NCBI RefSeq assembly: GCF_013155125.1
Contig: NZ_CP053564.1
Location: forward strand, 5,649,501 to 5,713,500
Direction: 5' to 3'
DNA from: Pseudonocardia broussonetiae
GTDB taxonomy: Bacteria; Actinomycetota; Actinomycetes; Mycobacteriales; Pseudonocardiaceae
DNA: 64,000 nt
The notes under the pieces were generated by a model that saw only the letters and a list, made by a program, of their open reading frames with translations, was not told the origin of the DNA and did not search any database. Shown here one piece after another: positions 23,149 to 31,741 of the stretch. Positions within the stretch are counted from its first letter, which is position 1, and each line of letters opens with the position of its first letter. The position numbers and the translations under genes were made by a program.

Positions 23149-24585
23149 TCAGCTCCCCGCGTAGCCGAAGACGGACTTCGTCTCCAGGAACTCGCGCAGG
23201 CCGAAGTCGGAGTACTCCCGGCCGTTGCCGGACTGCTTGTAGCCGCCGAACGCACCGGCGAAGTCGAGCCCGGCCCCGTTGACGTGGACCATGCCCGTCC
23301 GCAGGCGGCGCGCCACGGCGCGGGCCCGTTCGAGGTCCGCGGACGAGACGAATCCCGCCAGACCGTAGACGGTGTCGTTGGCGAGACGGATCGCGTCGTC
23401 CACGTCGGAGTAGGTGGTCACCGTGATGACCGGTCCGAAGATCTCCTCCTGCGCGATCTCCATGTCGTTGGTGACGTTCGCGAGGATGGTCGGACGCACG
23501 AAATAGCCGACATCCAATCCGGCGGGACGGCCTGGTCCCCCGGCCACGACCGTGGCGCCGGCATCCACGGCAGCTCGGATCAGACGCTGCACCTTGTCGT
23601 ACGCGGCCTGGGACACGAGCGGCCCTATCTGCACGCCCTCCTGCTCGGGATGTCCCACGACGATCGCTTCGGCCGCAGACCGGGCGTGGGCGAGCACCTC
23701 CTCCAACTTCGACTCGGGGACCAGCCACCGGGCACCCGCGTTGCACGACTGTCCGGAGTTCGCGCACACGTCGCCCATGTCGCGCGGGATGACGGAGGCG
23801 AAGTCAGCGTCGTCGAGCATGATGTTCGCCGACTTGCCGCCCAGTTCCTGGGCCACCCGCTTGACCGTCGGGGCCGCGCTCCTGGCCACCTCGACACCGG
23901 CGCGCGTCGATCCGGTGAACGAGACCATGTCGACGTCCGGGTGGGAGGTGAGAGCACTCCCGACCGTGGGACCATCGCCGTGGACGAGGTTGAACACACC
24001 GGCCGGGACGCCCGCCTCGTGCAGGATCTCCGCGATGATCACCGCGTTGAGCGGAGCGAGCTCTGAGGGCTTCAGCACCATCGTGCACCCCGCAGCCAGC
24101 GCAGGCGCCACCTTCGCCGCGATCAGCAGGGGCGGCCAGTTCCAGGGCGTGATCAGGCCGCAGACGCCGATCGATTCGTAGCGGACCTGGGTGCTGCCCC
24201 GCTGCTCCTCGAACTGGAAGTTCTTCAGGGCGTCGATCGCGAAGGTGAACTGACCGAGCCCGGCGCCCACCTGAGCCGTGCTCGCGAGCCCAGCGGGCGC
24301 TCCCATCTCGGCCATCAGCGTGGTCGCGATGTCCTGCGACCGTGATTGGTACACCTCGACGATCCGCTCCAGCAACTGCACGCGCTCGGAGACAGAGGTC
24401 TGCGAGTAGGACTCGAAGGCTGCTCGCGCTGCCCGTACCGCACGGTCGACGTCTTCAGCAGTACCCAGAGCCACTGTGGCGACCGGCTCCTCTGTCGAGG
24501 GGTTGAGCACCTCTATCGTCGAAGCACCCGTCGGGGCAACCCACTCGCCCCCGATGTAGAAAGCGTTCGCATCTTTCACTGTCAT
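23149..24585 (-). CDS. NAD(P)-dependent aldehyde dehydrogenase
   Basis: 478 residues from the ATG at 24585 (MTVKDANAFYIGGEW); a GTG two codons in has an equally placed GGGG. Signatures: GLITPWNWPPLL, FTGSTRAGVEVARSAA, the catalytic glutamate in AQELGGKSAN, the catalytic cysteine in NSGQSCNAG, and IFGPVITV. It oxidises an aldehyde to the acid. In context the best candidate substrate is a dicarboxylate semialdehyde such as glutarate semialdehyde, feeding the CoA-transferase and acyl-CoA dehydrogenase; this is inference. A LacI-type operator-like site lies at 24700, 115 bases upstream. Confidence 0.9.
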   Translation of the reverse strand: MTVKDANAFYIGGEWVAPTGASTIEVLNPSTEEPVATVALGTAEDVDRAVRAARAAFESYSQTSVSERVQLLERIVEVYQSRSQDIATTLMAEMGAPAGLASTAQVGAGLGQFTFAIDALKNFQFEEQRGSTQVRYESIGVCGLITPWNWPPLLIAAKVAPALAAGCTMVLKPSELAPLNAVIIAEILHEAGVPAGVFNLVHGDGPTVGSALTSHPDVDMVSFTGSTRAGVEVARSAAPTVKRVAQELGGKSANIMLDDADFASVIPRDMGDVCANSGQSCNAGARWLVPESKLEEVLAHARSAAEAIVVGHPEQEGVQIGPLVSQAAYDKVQRLIRAAVDAGATVVAGGPGRPAGLDVGYFVRPTILANVTNDMEIAQEEIFGPVITVTTYSDVDDAIRLANDTVYGLAGFVSSADLERARAVARRLRTGMVHVNGAGLDFAGAFGGYKQSGNGREYSDFGLREFLETKSVFGYAGS

Positions 24586-24851
24586 CCCCTTGTTCGTACG
24601 AGCTGCGGGTCGATCTTGTCGGTGCGGTCTCGGCACTCAGCTGGAGAGCGCGCTGGCGTTCAGACGACCGTTCGGCACGTCTGGGCCAGTCGACGGGAAT
24701 AGAAACGATTCTGGACCACGGTAGTGACCGCCCCGGGGAAGGGTCAAGAGGGGTGTGCGCCACTGCCGGCAAAGGGCCTTGATCCACAAGCTCGCGCACC
24801 TCGCCCAGGAAGTCTCTTCGACGAAGCGCCGTCAGGTCGTCATCGCGGTGG
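24586..24851. other. Upstream region of the aldehyde dehydrogenase, with decayed sequence beyond
   Basis: 266 bases without an intact gene. It contains the operator-like site at 24700; the remaining part towards 24850 reads like the tail of decayed catabolic genes on the minus strand. Confidence 0.4.
24700..24713. promoter_or_regulatory. LacI-type operator-like site 7 (aldehyde dehydrogenase)
   Basis: TAGAAACGATTCTG matches 12 of 14 positions of TAGAAACGTTTCTA. A further partial match (TAGAAAGCGTTCGC) lies inside the first codons of the dehydrogenase at about 24557-24570. Confidence 0.6.
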
Positions 24852-24962
24852 TCATGCCGCTTGATCCCTGTCGCCCGCCGCTGCCCACACCCACTCCGGG
24901 GTCAGTGGCAGGTCGTTGAGCTCGGTACCGAGCGCATGCGACCAGGCGTTCGCGATCGCCGC
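24852..24962 (-). pseudogene. C-terminal fragment of a molybdopterin-dependent dehydrogenase large subunit
   Basis: About 36 codons before the stop read AIANAWSHALGTELNDLPLT then PEWVWAA. This is the standard C-terminus of the xanthine dehydrogenase/CoxL family (AIANAVADALGVRI...LPLTPERVW). Everything upstream is missing; the sequence switches abruptly to an oppositely oriented aldo/keto reductase fragment at about 24964. Confidence 0.65.
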
Positions 24963-24965
24963 GGG

Positions 24966-25193
24966 TGCTCGAGCACACTCGAGCAGATCGCTCTCGCGTC
25001 GCTGCTCGCCCAGCGACCGTGGATCGTCCCGATCCCCGCGACCCGCCGCCTCGAACGGCTGGAGGAGAACCTTGCCGCCGCCGAGATCGCGCTGACCCCG
25101 GACGTCCTCACCGAGATCGACGACGCGGCCGCCCGCACCACCGTCGAGGGCCACCGCCACCCGGAGGCGATGCAGCGCTACATCGACCGCTGA
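24966..25193 (+). pseudogene. C-terminal fragment of an aldo/keto reductase
   Basis: The last 75 codons match AKR C-termini: LEQIALASLLAQRPWIVPIP, TRRLERLEENLAAAEIAL, TPDVLTEIDDAAART. The N-terminal three quarters, including the catalytic tyrosine and lysine, are absent and no start codon with a ribosome-binding site remains. It is a truncated relic. The junction with the previous fragment contains a perfect 12-bp palindrome (GTGCTCGAGCAC, 24965-24976). Confidence 0.75.
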
Positions 25194-25510
25194 CCCGCGC
25201 CGACGCGGACCCGGCCCACGACGGCGACAGCGTGAGGAGGTGCGGTCGGGGCCTGCTGCGGAACCGTGGTCACCGCTGCGGCAAGAACTCAGTTGCCGCG
25301 ATCCGCTGCCTCGAACGACGCGGCGCGTTCGCGCTTCCCGTGCGCACAACTTGGCTCTGGCTGTCGCTCGGCACGACGAGGAACGCCCCCGTTCCGTCCC
25401 TGACCACGTTCGGCCCTCGTCAGAAGGATCCCTTCTGACATATCTCGCTCTGCCCTTGCTCTGCCTGGTCCTCGCTCTGCCGAGTCGTACACCGCAGGTG
25501 CGCAGCAGGG
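25194..25510. other. Gene-free stretch with hairpin and short direct repeats
   Basis: 317 bases with no supported gene. It includes a 9-bp stem with three-base loop at 25419-25439 and three GCTCTGCC repeats at 25447, 25458 and 25474. Confidence 0.45.
25419..25439. terminator. Hairpin, possible terminator
   Basis: GTCAGAAGG and CCTTCTGAC form a 9-bp stem around ATC. It is less GC-rich than its surroundings and lies about 70 bases downstream of the nuclease-like gene on the minus strand. No clear T-tract follows in either direction, so the terminator role is uncertain. Confidence 0.4.
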
Positions 25511-26293
25511 TCAGCACCACCACTTGCGACTGCAGAAGCCCCCGGTCAACGCACCATCGGGCATGTTCACGTCGGGGGTGTCGACGTAGACCTGCTCGTC
25601 CCAGTCCGCCACCCCGTTGCCGTCGTCGTCGCCGTAGACCTTCGGGCTCCCGCACGGCGGGGCGTAGATGCCCTCGGCCCGGTACTCCGCGATGCCGGAA
25701 GCCCGCGCGATGCTCTCGTCGTAGGTGGCGTTGGCCTGGTCGTCGACGGGCTTGCCCCAGCCGTTGAGCACGATCTCGTTGCCGAGGTCCTGGGCGTGCA
25801 TCGGCAGGCCGTCGCTGTCGGTCGACTCGGCGTACTGGACGTAGCGCAGGAACTGACCGTCCTCGTCCGTCTCCACTCCGGGCTCCACGTGCAGCTTCAC
25901 CTGCTCGCCCTCGACGAGGGCCCGGGTGAACTCCGTCGCGCCCGGGCCGGCGCAGGCGTCGCCGTCGGGGACCTGCACCCCGAGCAGACGGACGACCCGC
26001 CCGTCGCCGAGCTCGAGGGTGTTGCCGTCCACGACTCTCGCCACCGGCACGAGCTCGCCGCCGGGATGGCACGTGTCTTCGCCGTAGTAGACGACGTCCC
26101 TCGAAACGCACTCCGCCTCCACTGCGCGCTCGACGGCCGGAGCGACCGCGGGTGCAGCGGCGACCTGCGCTGCGGCGCTGCTCGACGATGCGGCCCGCGT
26201 ACCGGCGTCTCCGTCGTCGCGCATCGCGTTGTTGCACGACCCGACCACGACGACGAACGCCACCGCCCCGAACAGAAGCTTGGCCTTGGCCAC
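25511..26293 (-). CDS. Lipoprotein with thermonuclease (SNase)-like domain
   Basis: 260 residues from the GTG at 26293; a GTG at 26302 is an alternative. Residues 3-20 are a lipoprotein signal (LLFGAVAFVVVVGSC, lipobox VGSC). An alanine-rich linker follows, then an OB-fold SNase-like domain: VVDGNTLELGDGRVVRLLGV, VKLHVEPG, RYVQY, EIVLNGWGKP. The family's catalytic Arg-Glu-Arg set is only partly recognisable (RLLGV region kept; later arginine and glutamate not obvious), so nuclease activity is unproven. The C-terminus has a DDDGNGVADWDE stretch, an EF-hand-like calcium loop. Anchored outside the membrane, it might process extracellular DNA. Confidence 0.72.
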   Translation of the reverse strand: MAKAKLLFGAVAFVVVVGSCNNAMRDDGDAGTRAASSSSAAAQVAAAPAVAPAVERAVEAECVSRDVVYYGEDTCHPGGELVPVARVVDGNTLELGDGRVVRLLGVQVPDGDACAGPGATEFTRALVEGEQVKLHVEPGVETDEDGQFLRYVQYAESTDSDGLPMHAQDLGNEIVLNGWGKPVDDQANATYDESIARASGIAEYRAEGIYAPPCGSPKVYGDDDGNGVADWDEQVYVDTPDVNMPDGALTGGFCSRKWWC

Positions 26294-26705
26294 CTCGCGC
26301 ACACTCCCGCAGTCGAACCTCGCAGCACCCGGATCGGGAGTCTCGATCACCGTTTCGGCAGCAACCCGCCGCTCGTTACCGCCCGTTGGAGCGGACGGAG
26401 GAGCGCGACCACGGAACGACCACGGCCCAGCCACTCCACGACCGCCACCGGCGTCCGGAGTTGTCCACAGTTCTGGATCCGTCCTTGGTAGCTGGTCTGT
26501 CCGGCAACAGGCTGTGCTGATGCGGGCCGTTCGATCGACCTCACCTCCCCGACCACGCACCCGCCGACGGCGCGACCACGGACCCGTCCACGAGGACGAC
26601 GACGCTCTGCTCGCCGGCGCGGCCAGTAGGAGGCCGCGTCACGATCAGGGAGGCCACCGTGGATCGACGACACCAGCACCCGTGCACTTGGCGAGTCCGG
26701 TCGAC
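26294..26705. other. Gene-free stretch with DnaA box and GACCACG repeats upstream of second xis-int
   Basis: About 410 bases without a supported gene. TTGTCCACA at 26461-26469 sits in GTTGTCCACAGTTCTGGATC, nearly identical to the block at 9385 in front of the first xis-int pair. CGACCACG repeats occur at about 26407, 26551 and 26572, and GACCACGGAAC at about 26400. Likely a conserved element-control or replication-like region. Confidence 0.5.
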
Positions 26706-26918
26706 GTGACCGGGAAGGAGCTGTACCGCGTCCCGGAGGCGATGGAGATCCTCTCGCTCAGGCGGAGCGTGATGTACGAGCAGCTGCGCTCCGGACGGCT
26801 GCGCTCGGTGCGGGTCGGACGCACCCGCCTCGTGCCCGCGTCGGCGATCACCGCTTACGTCGCGCTGCTCGAGCAGGAGGCGACCGGCGCTCCGCGCGCC
26901 CTCGGCACCGCCTCGTGA
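26706..26918 (+). CDS. xis: Excisionase-like helix-turn-helix protein (right element)
   Basis: 70 residues from a GTG at 26706; a GTG at 26682 in frame is an alternative start and neither has a strong ribosome-binding site. The HTH_17 core is LYRVPEAMEILSLRRSVMYE followed by GRLRSVRVGRTRLVPASAI. Its stop overlaps the integrase start by GTGA. It is the excisionase partner of the island integrase. Confidence 0.8.
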   Translation: MTGKELYRVPEAMEILSLRRSVMYEQLRSGRLRSVRVGRTRLVPASAITAYVALLEQEATGAPRALGTAS

Positions 26919-28114
26919 CCACGCGCCGCAGCCGCGGCGACGGCGGCCTGCACTGGGACGAGCGCCGCCAGCGGTGGATCGCCACCGCGACGGTCGGCTT
27001 CGACGGGCGCGGCAAGCGGATCACGCGTAGGGCCAGCGGACGGACCAAGACCGAGGCGAAGACGCGGCTGCGAACCATCCTGCGCGACCACGAGGACGGC
27101 CTGACGATCGCGGCGAACCACTACACCGTCGGCGACGCCGTCCGCGACTGGCTCGAGTTCGGCCTCTCCGGACGGGCGGCCAGCACCGCCGCGAACTACC
27201 GCACCATCGCCCACGGCCACGTCATCGCCCCGCTCGGCGCCCACCGCCTGCGCGACCTCACCGCCGAGGACGTCGAGCGCTGGCTCCGCGCCGAGGCCCG
27301 CACCGTCAGCACGCGCACGCTGCGCCTGATGCACTCGCTGCTCAGCCGCAGCGTCCGCCACGCCATGGCCCGGGACAAGGTCAAGCGCAACGTCGTCCTG
27401 CTCTGCGACGTCCCCACCGGGCAGGCCGGACGGCGCTCGAAGTCGCTGTCGTTCGACCAGGCCGAGGCCGTGCTCGACGCCGCCCGCGGCCACGCCCTGC
27501 ACGCCTACGTCGTCCTGTCCCTGCTCCTCGGCGCCCGCACCGAGGAACTGCGCGCCATGCACTGGCACGAGGTCGACCTCCTCGGACAGCCGGACGCGAA
27601 GCCACCCGTCCCGCCGTCCATCGCGGTGTACCGCTCCGTCCGCGCCGGCGGCGACACCAAGACCACCACCTCCCGCCGCCGCCTGGCGCTGCCGCAGCGC
27701 TGCGTCGACGCACTGCACCACCACCTCGAGCTGCTCGGCCGCTTCCCCGCGCCGCACGAGCTCGTCTTCGCCACCTCGAACGGCACCGAGCTCGACGCCC
27801 ACAACGTGCGCCGGTCGTTCCGCCGCATCGTCGCCGACGCCGGACTCGAACCGCGCGAGTGGACGCCGCGGGAGCTGCGCCACAGCTTCGTCTCGCTGCT
27901 GTCGGCCTCGGGCGTGCGCATCGAGGACATCTCCCGCCTGGTCGGGCACAGCGGCACGGCCGTCACCGAGAAGGTCTACCGGCACCAACTGCACGCCGTG
28001 CTCGACGAGGGCGCGCGGGCCATGGACGGGATCTTCCCGGAGCGCGCGAGGGGCTCCGCCGGAGATAGTCACTCAGTTAGTCACTCACCCCGGGGATCGG
28101 GCCTCACCCGATGA
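26915..28114 (+). CDS. int: Tyrosine recombinase / integrase of the 17-kb island
   Basis: 399 residues. N-terminal AP2-like arm-binding domain (GDGGLHWDERRQRWIATATV), core-binding domain about 65-165, catalytic domain with R in LLGARTEELR, PRELRHSFVSLL (H-x-x-R motif), LVGHSG and the nucleophile tyrosine in TEKVYRHQL. It ends about 70 bases before the intact att repeat of tRNA-Pro, the standard position for a tRNA-targeting integrase. The 3' end of the gene contains the two 12-bp putative arm repeats (28066-28087). All catalytic residues are present, so the element may still be mobile. Confidence 0.94.
   Translation: MTTRRSRGDGGLHWDERRQRWIATATVGFDGRGKRITRRASGRTKTEAKTRLRTILRDHEDGLTIAANHYTVGDAVRDWLEFGLSGRAASTAANYRTIAHGHVIAPLGAHRLRDLTAEDVERWLRAEARTVSTRTLRLMHSLLSRSVRHAMARDKVKRNVVLLCDVPTGQAGRRSKSLSFDQAEAVLDAARGHALHAYVVLSLLLGARTEELRAMHWHEVDLLGQPDAKPPVPPSIAVYRSVRAGGDTKTTTSRRRLALPQRCVDALHHHLELLGRFPAPHELVFATSNGTELDAHNVRRSFRRIVADAGLEPREWTPRELRHSFVSLLSASGVRIEDISRLVGHSGTAVTEKVYRHQLHAVLDEGARAMDGIFPERARGSAGDSHSVSHSPRGSGLTR
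28066..28087. repeat. Two 12-bp-spaced CACTCA repeats, putative integrase arm sites (right)
   Basis: TAGTCACTCAGT followed by TAGTCACTCA: CACTCA at 28070 and 28082. It is the same unit as at 11221-11250, and lies about 95 bases inside the right att repeat. It overlaps the 3' end of the integrase gene. Confidence 0.65.
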
Positions 28115-28181
28115 TCAAGGGGGCGGAGACTGGTCCCAACCCATTGCCGACCTCGACGTACGTTTCCGCAGGTCAGCGCAG

Positions 28182-28298
<117 letters not shown>

Positions 28299-28528
28299 GC
28301 CGCCCCCGAAGAGGCTCGATCAGCCTACCCCACGACCGATCGCCCGCCTCGCCCGGCCGGTCGTGGCTCCCCCCACCACCTGGTCGCCGCACCTGCCGGC
28401 CGCCGGCCGCCGGCCCCGGTCTCCCGGAGCCTGCGGCCCGTCCATCCTGCGCGGCCGGGCGGGCGAGCACCACCGCCCTCGGTCGCCCCGCGGGGGCGAC
28501 TTCGGTGGGTACCGACGGGTAGCCGGGT

Positions 28529-29626
28529 CTAGCCGGGCGTCGGGCAGACCGGCGCCGCCACCCCGAGCGGGAACGCGGCCGCGACCCGGAAGCCGCCGTC
28601 CGGGCGGGGGCCCGCGGTGAGCCGCCCGCCGGCCCGGCCCACGCGCTCGGCGAGCCCGACCAGACCGGCCCCGCCGCGTCCGACGACGTCGCGCGGCCCC
28701 ACCGTGGCGGTGTTCTCGACGCGCACGGTCAGCTCCCCGTCGGCCCGCGCCACCCGCACGCGCACCGTCGCACCGGGGGCGTGGCGCGCCGCGTTCGTCA
28801 GCGACTCCTGCACCACCCGGTACGCCGCCCGCCCGACGGCGGCGTCGACGCCCGCCGCGCCGCCGTCGTCGTCCAGGTCGACGGCCATCCCGGCGGCCCG
28901 CCACTGCGCCACCAGCGCGGCGACCCCGTCGTGCCCGCGGGGCCGGGGCACGGCCCCGCCGGCGAGGCCCAGGGCGCTGCGCACCTCACCCAGTGACCGC
29001 TTCGCGAGCACCCGCAGGTCCTCGGCGGCGGCGCGGGTGCGCTCGTCCTCCGTCGAGGCGGCCAGCGCGGCGGCGCCGACGGCGATCAGGGTGATGTGGT
29101 GGCCGACGGCGTCGTGGATCTCGCGGCCGATGCGGGCGCGCTCCTCGGCGCGGGCGGCGTCGGCGCGGGCGGCCAGCGCCGCCTCCCGGACGTGGTCGAG
29201 CTCGGCCATGCTCTCGACCAGCCGGGCGCGCGTCCCCACCAGCATCCCGACGACGGTCGCCGCCGCCGCGTTGACGACGACGTACCCGGCGGCGAGCAGT
29301 CCCTGGTTCCAGCGCAGGTCCTGCGCGGCGAGCACCGGCGCCACCGCGGCGACGACGGGCAGCGCCAGCCACGCCAGCAGGCGCGGCACCGAGCGGCTGT
29401 GGCGCCCCAACCGGTACAGCGCGACGGTCGCGGCGGGCCACCCGAGCCCGCCCGCGAGCCCCGGCAGCACGCCGAGCACGGCCAGCGGCGGCCACACCCG
29501 CCGCAGCGGCAGCAGCAGGCAGCCGAGCAGCGCCGCCGGGAGCGACCACGCGAACGCGGGCTCCCCCAGCACCGTCGCCAGCGCCGTGACCAGCACGACG
29601 CACGCCTCGACCGCCGCCCGCCGCAC
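28529..29626 (-). CDS. Sensor histidine kinase, NarL/DesK type
   Basis: 365 residues. The first ~150 hold four to six membrane helices (LPAALLGCLLLPL, LLAWLALPVVAAVAP and others) without a large extracellular domain. The HisKA_3 dimerisation motif is ERARIGREIHDAVGHHITLI with the phosphorylated histidine. The HATPase domain has QESLTNAARHAPG (N box) and GRGGAGLVGLAERVG. It starts one base after the stop of the response regulator gene. It would sense a membrane-linked stimulus and phosphorylate the adjacent regulator. The signal is not predictable. Confidence 0.92.
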   Translation of the reverse strand: MRRAAVEACVVLVTALATVLGEPAFAWSLPAALLGCLLLPLRRVWPPLAVLGVLPGLAGGLGWPAATVALYRLGRHSRSVPRLLAWLALPVVAAVAPVLAAQDLRWNQGLLAAGYVVVNAAAATVVGMLVGTRARLVESMAELDHVREAALAARADAARAEERARIGREIHDAVGHHITLIAVGAAALAASTEDERTRAAAEDLRVLAKRSLGEVRSALGLAGGAVPRPRGHDGVAALVAQWRAAGMAVDLDDDGGAAGVDAAVGRAAYRVVQESLTNAARHAPGATVRVRVARADGELTVRVENTATVGPRDVVGRGGAGLVGLAERVGRAGGRLTAGPRPDGGFRVAAAFPLGVAAPVCPTPG

Positions 29627-29627
29627 C

Positions 29628-30263
29628 TCAGAGGTCCCAGCCCTGCGCCAGCAGCGCGGCCTGGACGCGGTTCTCCGCGCCGGTCTTCACCAGCAGCGCC
29701 GAGACGTACTTCTTGACCGTGGCCGGCGCGAGCCCGAGCCCCGTCCCGATGGCCGCGTTCGACTCCCCCGCCGCGAGCCCGCGCAGCACCTGCCGCTCCC
29801 GCAGCGTCAGCTCCACCGGGGGCCGGGCGACCGTGCCGCCGGCCAGCCGGGGCAGCAGCCGCGCGGTGATCCGGGGGTCCAGGACGGCCCCGCCCGCGGC
29901 GAGGTCGAGCACGGCGCGCACCAGGGCGTCGGGCTCGGCGTCCTTGAGCAGGAAGCCCTGCACCCCGATCCGCAGGGCCTCCGACACGTACTCATCGAGA
30001 TCGAACGTGGTGAGGACCGCGGCGGGAGGTGCGTCCGGCCGCGCGCACAGCGTGCGCAGGGCGGCGAGGCCCCCGCCGGGCATCTGGACGTCCACCAGCA
30101 CGACGTCGGGCCGGTGCAGGTCGACCTGCGCCAGCAGCGCCGGGCCGTCGTCGGCCTCGCCGACGACGTCCACCGCGCCCCCGACCTCGAGGACCGTGCG
30201 CAGGCCAGCCCGCATCAGCGGCTCGTCGTCGGCCAGCACCACCCGTACGACGGCGGCCCCCAC
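29628..30263 (-). CDS. Response regulator, NarL/LuxR family
   Basis: 211 residues from the GTG at 30263 with GGGGAG six bases upstream. Receiver domain VRVVLADDEPLMRAGL with acidic pocket DD, phospho-acceptor aspartate in DVVLVDVQMPGG, switch threonine in VLTTFD and conserved lysine in FLLKDAEPD. C-terminal LuxR-type helix-turn-helix LTLRERQVLRGLAAGESNAA, TVKKYVSALLVK. It pairs with the histidine kinase directly downstream. Target genes are unknown. Confidence 0.93.
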   Translation of the reverse strand: MGAAVVRVVLADDEPLMRAGLRTVLEVGGAVDVVGEADDGPALLAQVDLHRPDVVLVDVQMPGGGLAALRTLCARPDAPPAAVLTTFDLDEYVSEALRIGVQGFLLKDAEPDALVRAVLDLAAGGAVLDPRITARLLPRLAGGTVARPPVELTLRERQVLRGLAAGESNAAIGTGLGLAPATVKKYVSALLVKTGAENRVQAALLAQGWDL

Positions 30264-30304
30264 CGCGTGCTCCCCCCGGTTCACCCGACGGAGCCTACTG
30301 CCAC

Positions 30305-31741
30305 CTACTTGCGAGGACGCTTCTCGCGCACCCGGATCGACATCCGGATCGGGGAGCCGGTGAACCCGAACTCCTCGCGCAGCCGCCGCTCCAGGAACCG
30401 CCGGTAGCCCGCCTCGAGGAACCCGCTGGTGAACAGCACGAACGTCGGGGGGCGGGTGGCGGCCTGCGTGGCGAACAGGATCTTGGGCTGCTTGCCGGAG
30501 CGGACCGGCGGCGGCGTCGCGTTGACGACCTCGGCGAGCCAGCCGTTGAGCCTCCCGGTCGGCACCCGCCGGTCCCACGACGCCAGCGCGGTGCGCAGCG
30601 CGGGCGCGATCTTGGCGACCGACCGGCCCGTCAGCGCCGAGATGTTGACGCGCTCGGCCCAGCGCACGCGCACGAGGTCGCGCTCGAGCTCGCGCTTCAT
30701 CGCGAGGCGGCGGTCCTCGTCGACGAGGTCCCACTTGTTGAACACGAGCACCAGCGCGCGCCCGGCCTCCTCGACCATCGTGATGACCCGCTGGTCCTGC
30801 TCGGCGATGGGCTCGCCCGCGTCGATCAGGACGACGGCCACCTCGGCCGCCTCGATCGCGGCCTTGGTGCGCAGGCTGGCGTAGTACTCCATGCCGCTCG
30901 CGGTGTTGACGCGCTTGCGCAGGCCCGCCGTGTCGACGAACCGCCACACCTCGCCGTCGAGCTCCACCAGCGAGTCGACGGGGTCGACGGTGGTGCCGGC
31001 GACGTCGTGCACGACCGAGCGCACCTCCCCCGACACGCGGTTGAGCAGGCTCGACTTGCCGACGTTCGGCTTGCCCACCAGCGCCACCCGGCGCGGCCCG
31101 CCCGCGGTGCCCAGCCCGAGGTCGCGCGGGCTCTCCGGGAGGATCTCCAGGATCGCGTCGAGCAGGTCGCCCGAGCCGCGCCCGTGCAGGCCCGACACCG
31201 GATACGGCTCGCCGAGCCCGAGACGCCACAGCGCCGCGATGTCGGAGGTGAGCCGGTCGTCGTCGACCTTGGTGGCGCACAGCATCACCGGCACGTCGCC
31301 GCGGCGCAGCACCCGCGCGACGGCCTCGTCCGTGGTGGTCGCCCCCACCGAGGCGTCGACGACGAGCAGCACGGCGTCGGCCGTCTGCATCGCCATCTCC
31401 GCCTGCGCGGCCACCGAAGCCTGCAGCCCCTTGGCGTCGGGCTCCCAGCCGCCGGTGTCGACGAGGGTGAAGCGCCGGCCGTTCCACAGCGCGTCGTAGG
31501 CGATCCGGTCGCGCGTGACGCCCGGGATGTCCTGCACGACGGCCTCGCGGCGGCCCAGCAGGCGGTTGACAAGCGTCGACTTGCCGACGTTGGGCCGCCC
31601 GACGACGGCGAGCACCGGTGCGGGGACCAGCCCCTCCGACCCGCCGTCGGCGCTCTCGGCCCCATCGGCGTCGGTGAACTCGGACGGGTCCAGGCCCAGC
31701 CGACCCATCTCCGAGAGGGTGTCCTCGTCGTAATCGCTCAT
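30305..31741 (-). CDS. der: Ribosome-associated GTPase Der (EngA)
   Basis: 478 residues with two consecutive G domains and a KH-like C-terminus, as in Der. Domain 1: [21 protein letters not shown]. Domain 2: [23 protein letters not shown]. The KH domain ([18 protein letters not shown]) and a basic tail follow. It is essential for 50S subunit maturation. The start overlaps the acyltransferase stop (ATGA), so it is translationally coupled in the operon parA-scpA-scpB-rluB-cmk-plsC-der. The N-terminal ~35-residue acidic extension is usual in actinobacteria. Confidence 0.97.
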   Translation of the reverse strand: MSDYDEDTLSEMGRLGLDPSEFTDADGAESADGGSEGLVPAPVLAVVGRPNVGKSTLVNRLLGRREAVVQDIPGVTRDRIAYDALWNGRRFTLVDTGGWEPDAKGLQASVAAQAEMAMQTADAVLLVVDASVGATTTDEAVARVLRRGDVPVMLCATKVDDDRLTSDIAALWRLGLGEPYPVSGLHGRGSGDLLDAILEILPESPRDLGLGTAGGPRRVALVGKPNVGKSSLLNRVSGEVRSVVHDVAGTTVDPVDSLVELDGEVWRFVDTAGLRKRVNTASGMEYYASLRTKAAIEAAEVAVVLIDAGEPIAEQDQRVITMVEEAGRALVLVFNKWDLVDEDRRLAMKRELERDLVRVRWAERVNISALTGRSVAKIAPALRTALASWDRRVPTGRLNGWLAEVVNATPPPVRSGKQPKILFATQAATRPPTFVLFTSGFLEAGYRRFLERRLREEFGFTGSPIRMSIRVREKRPRK

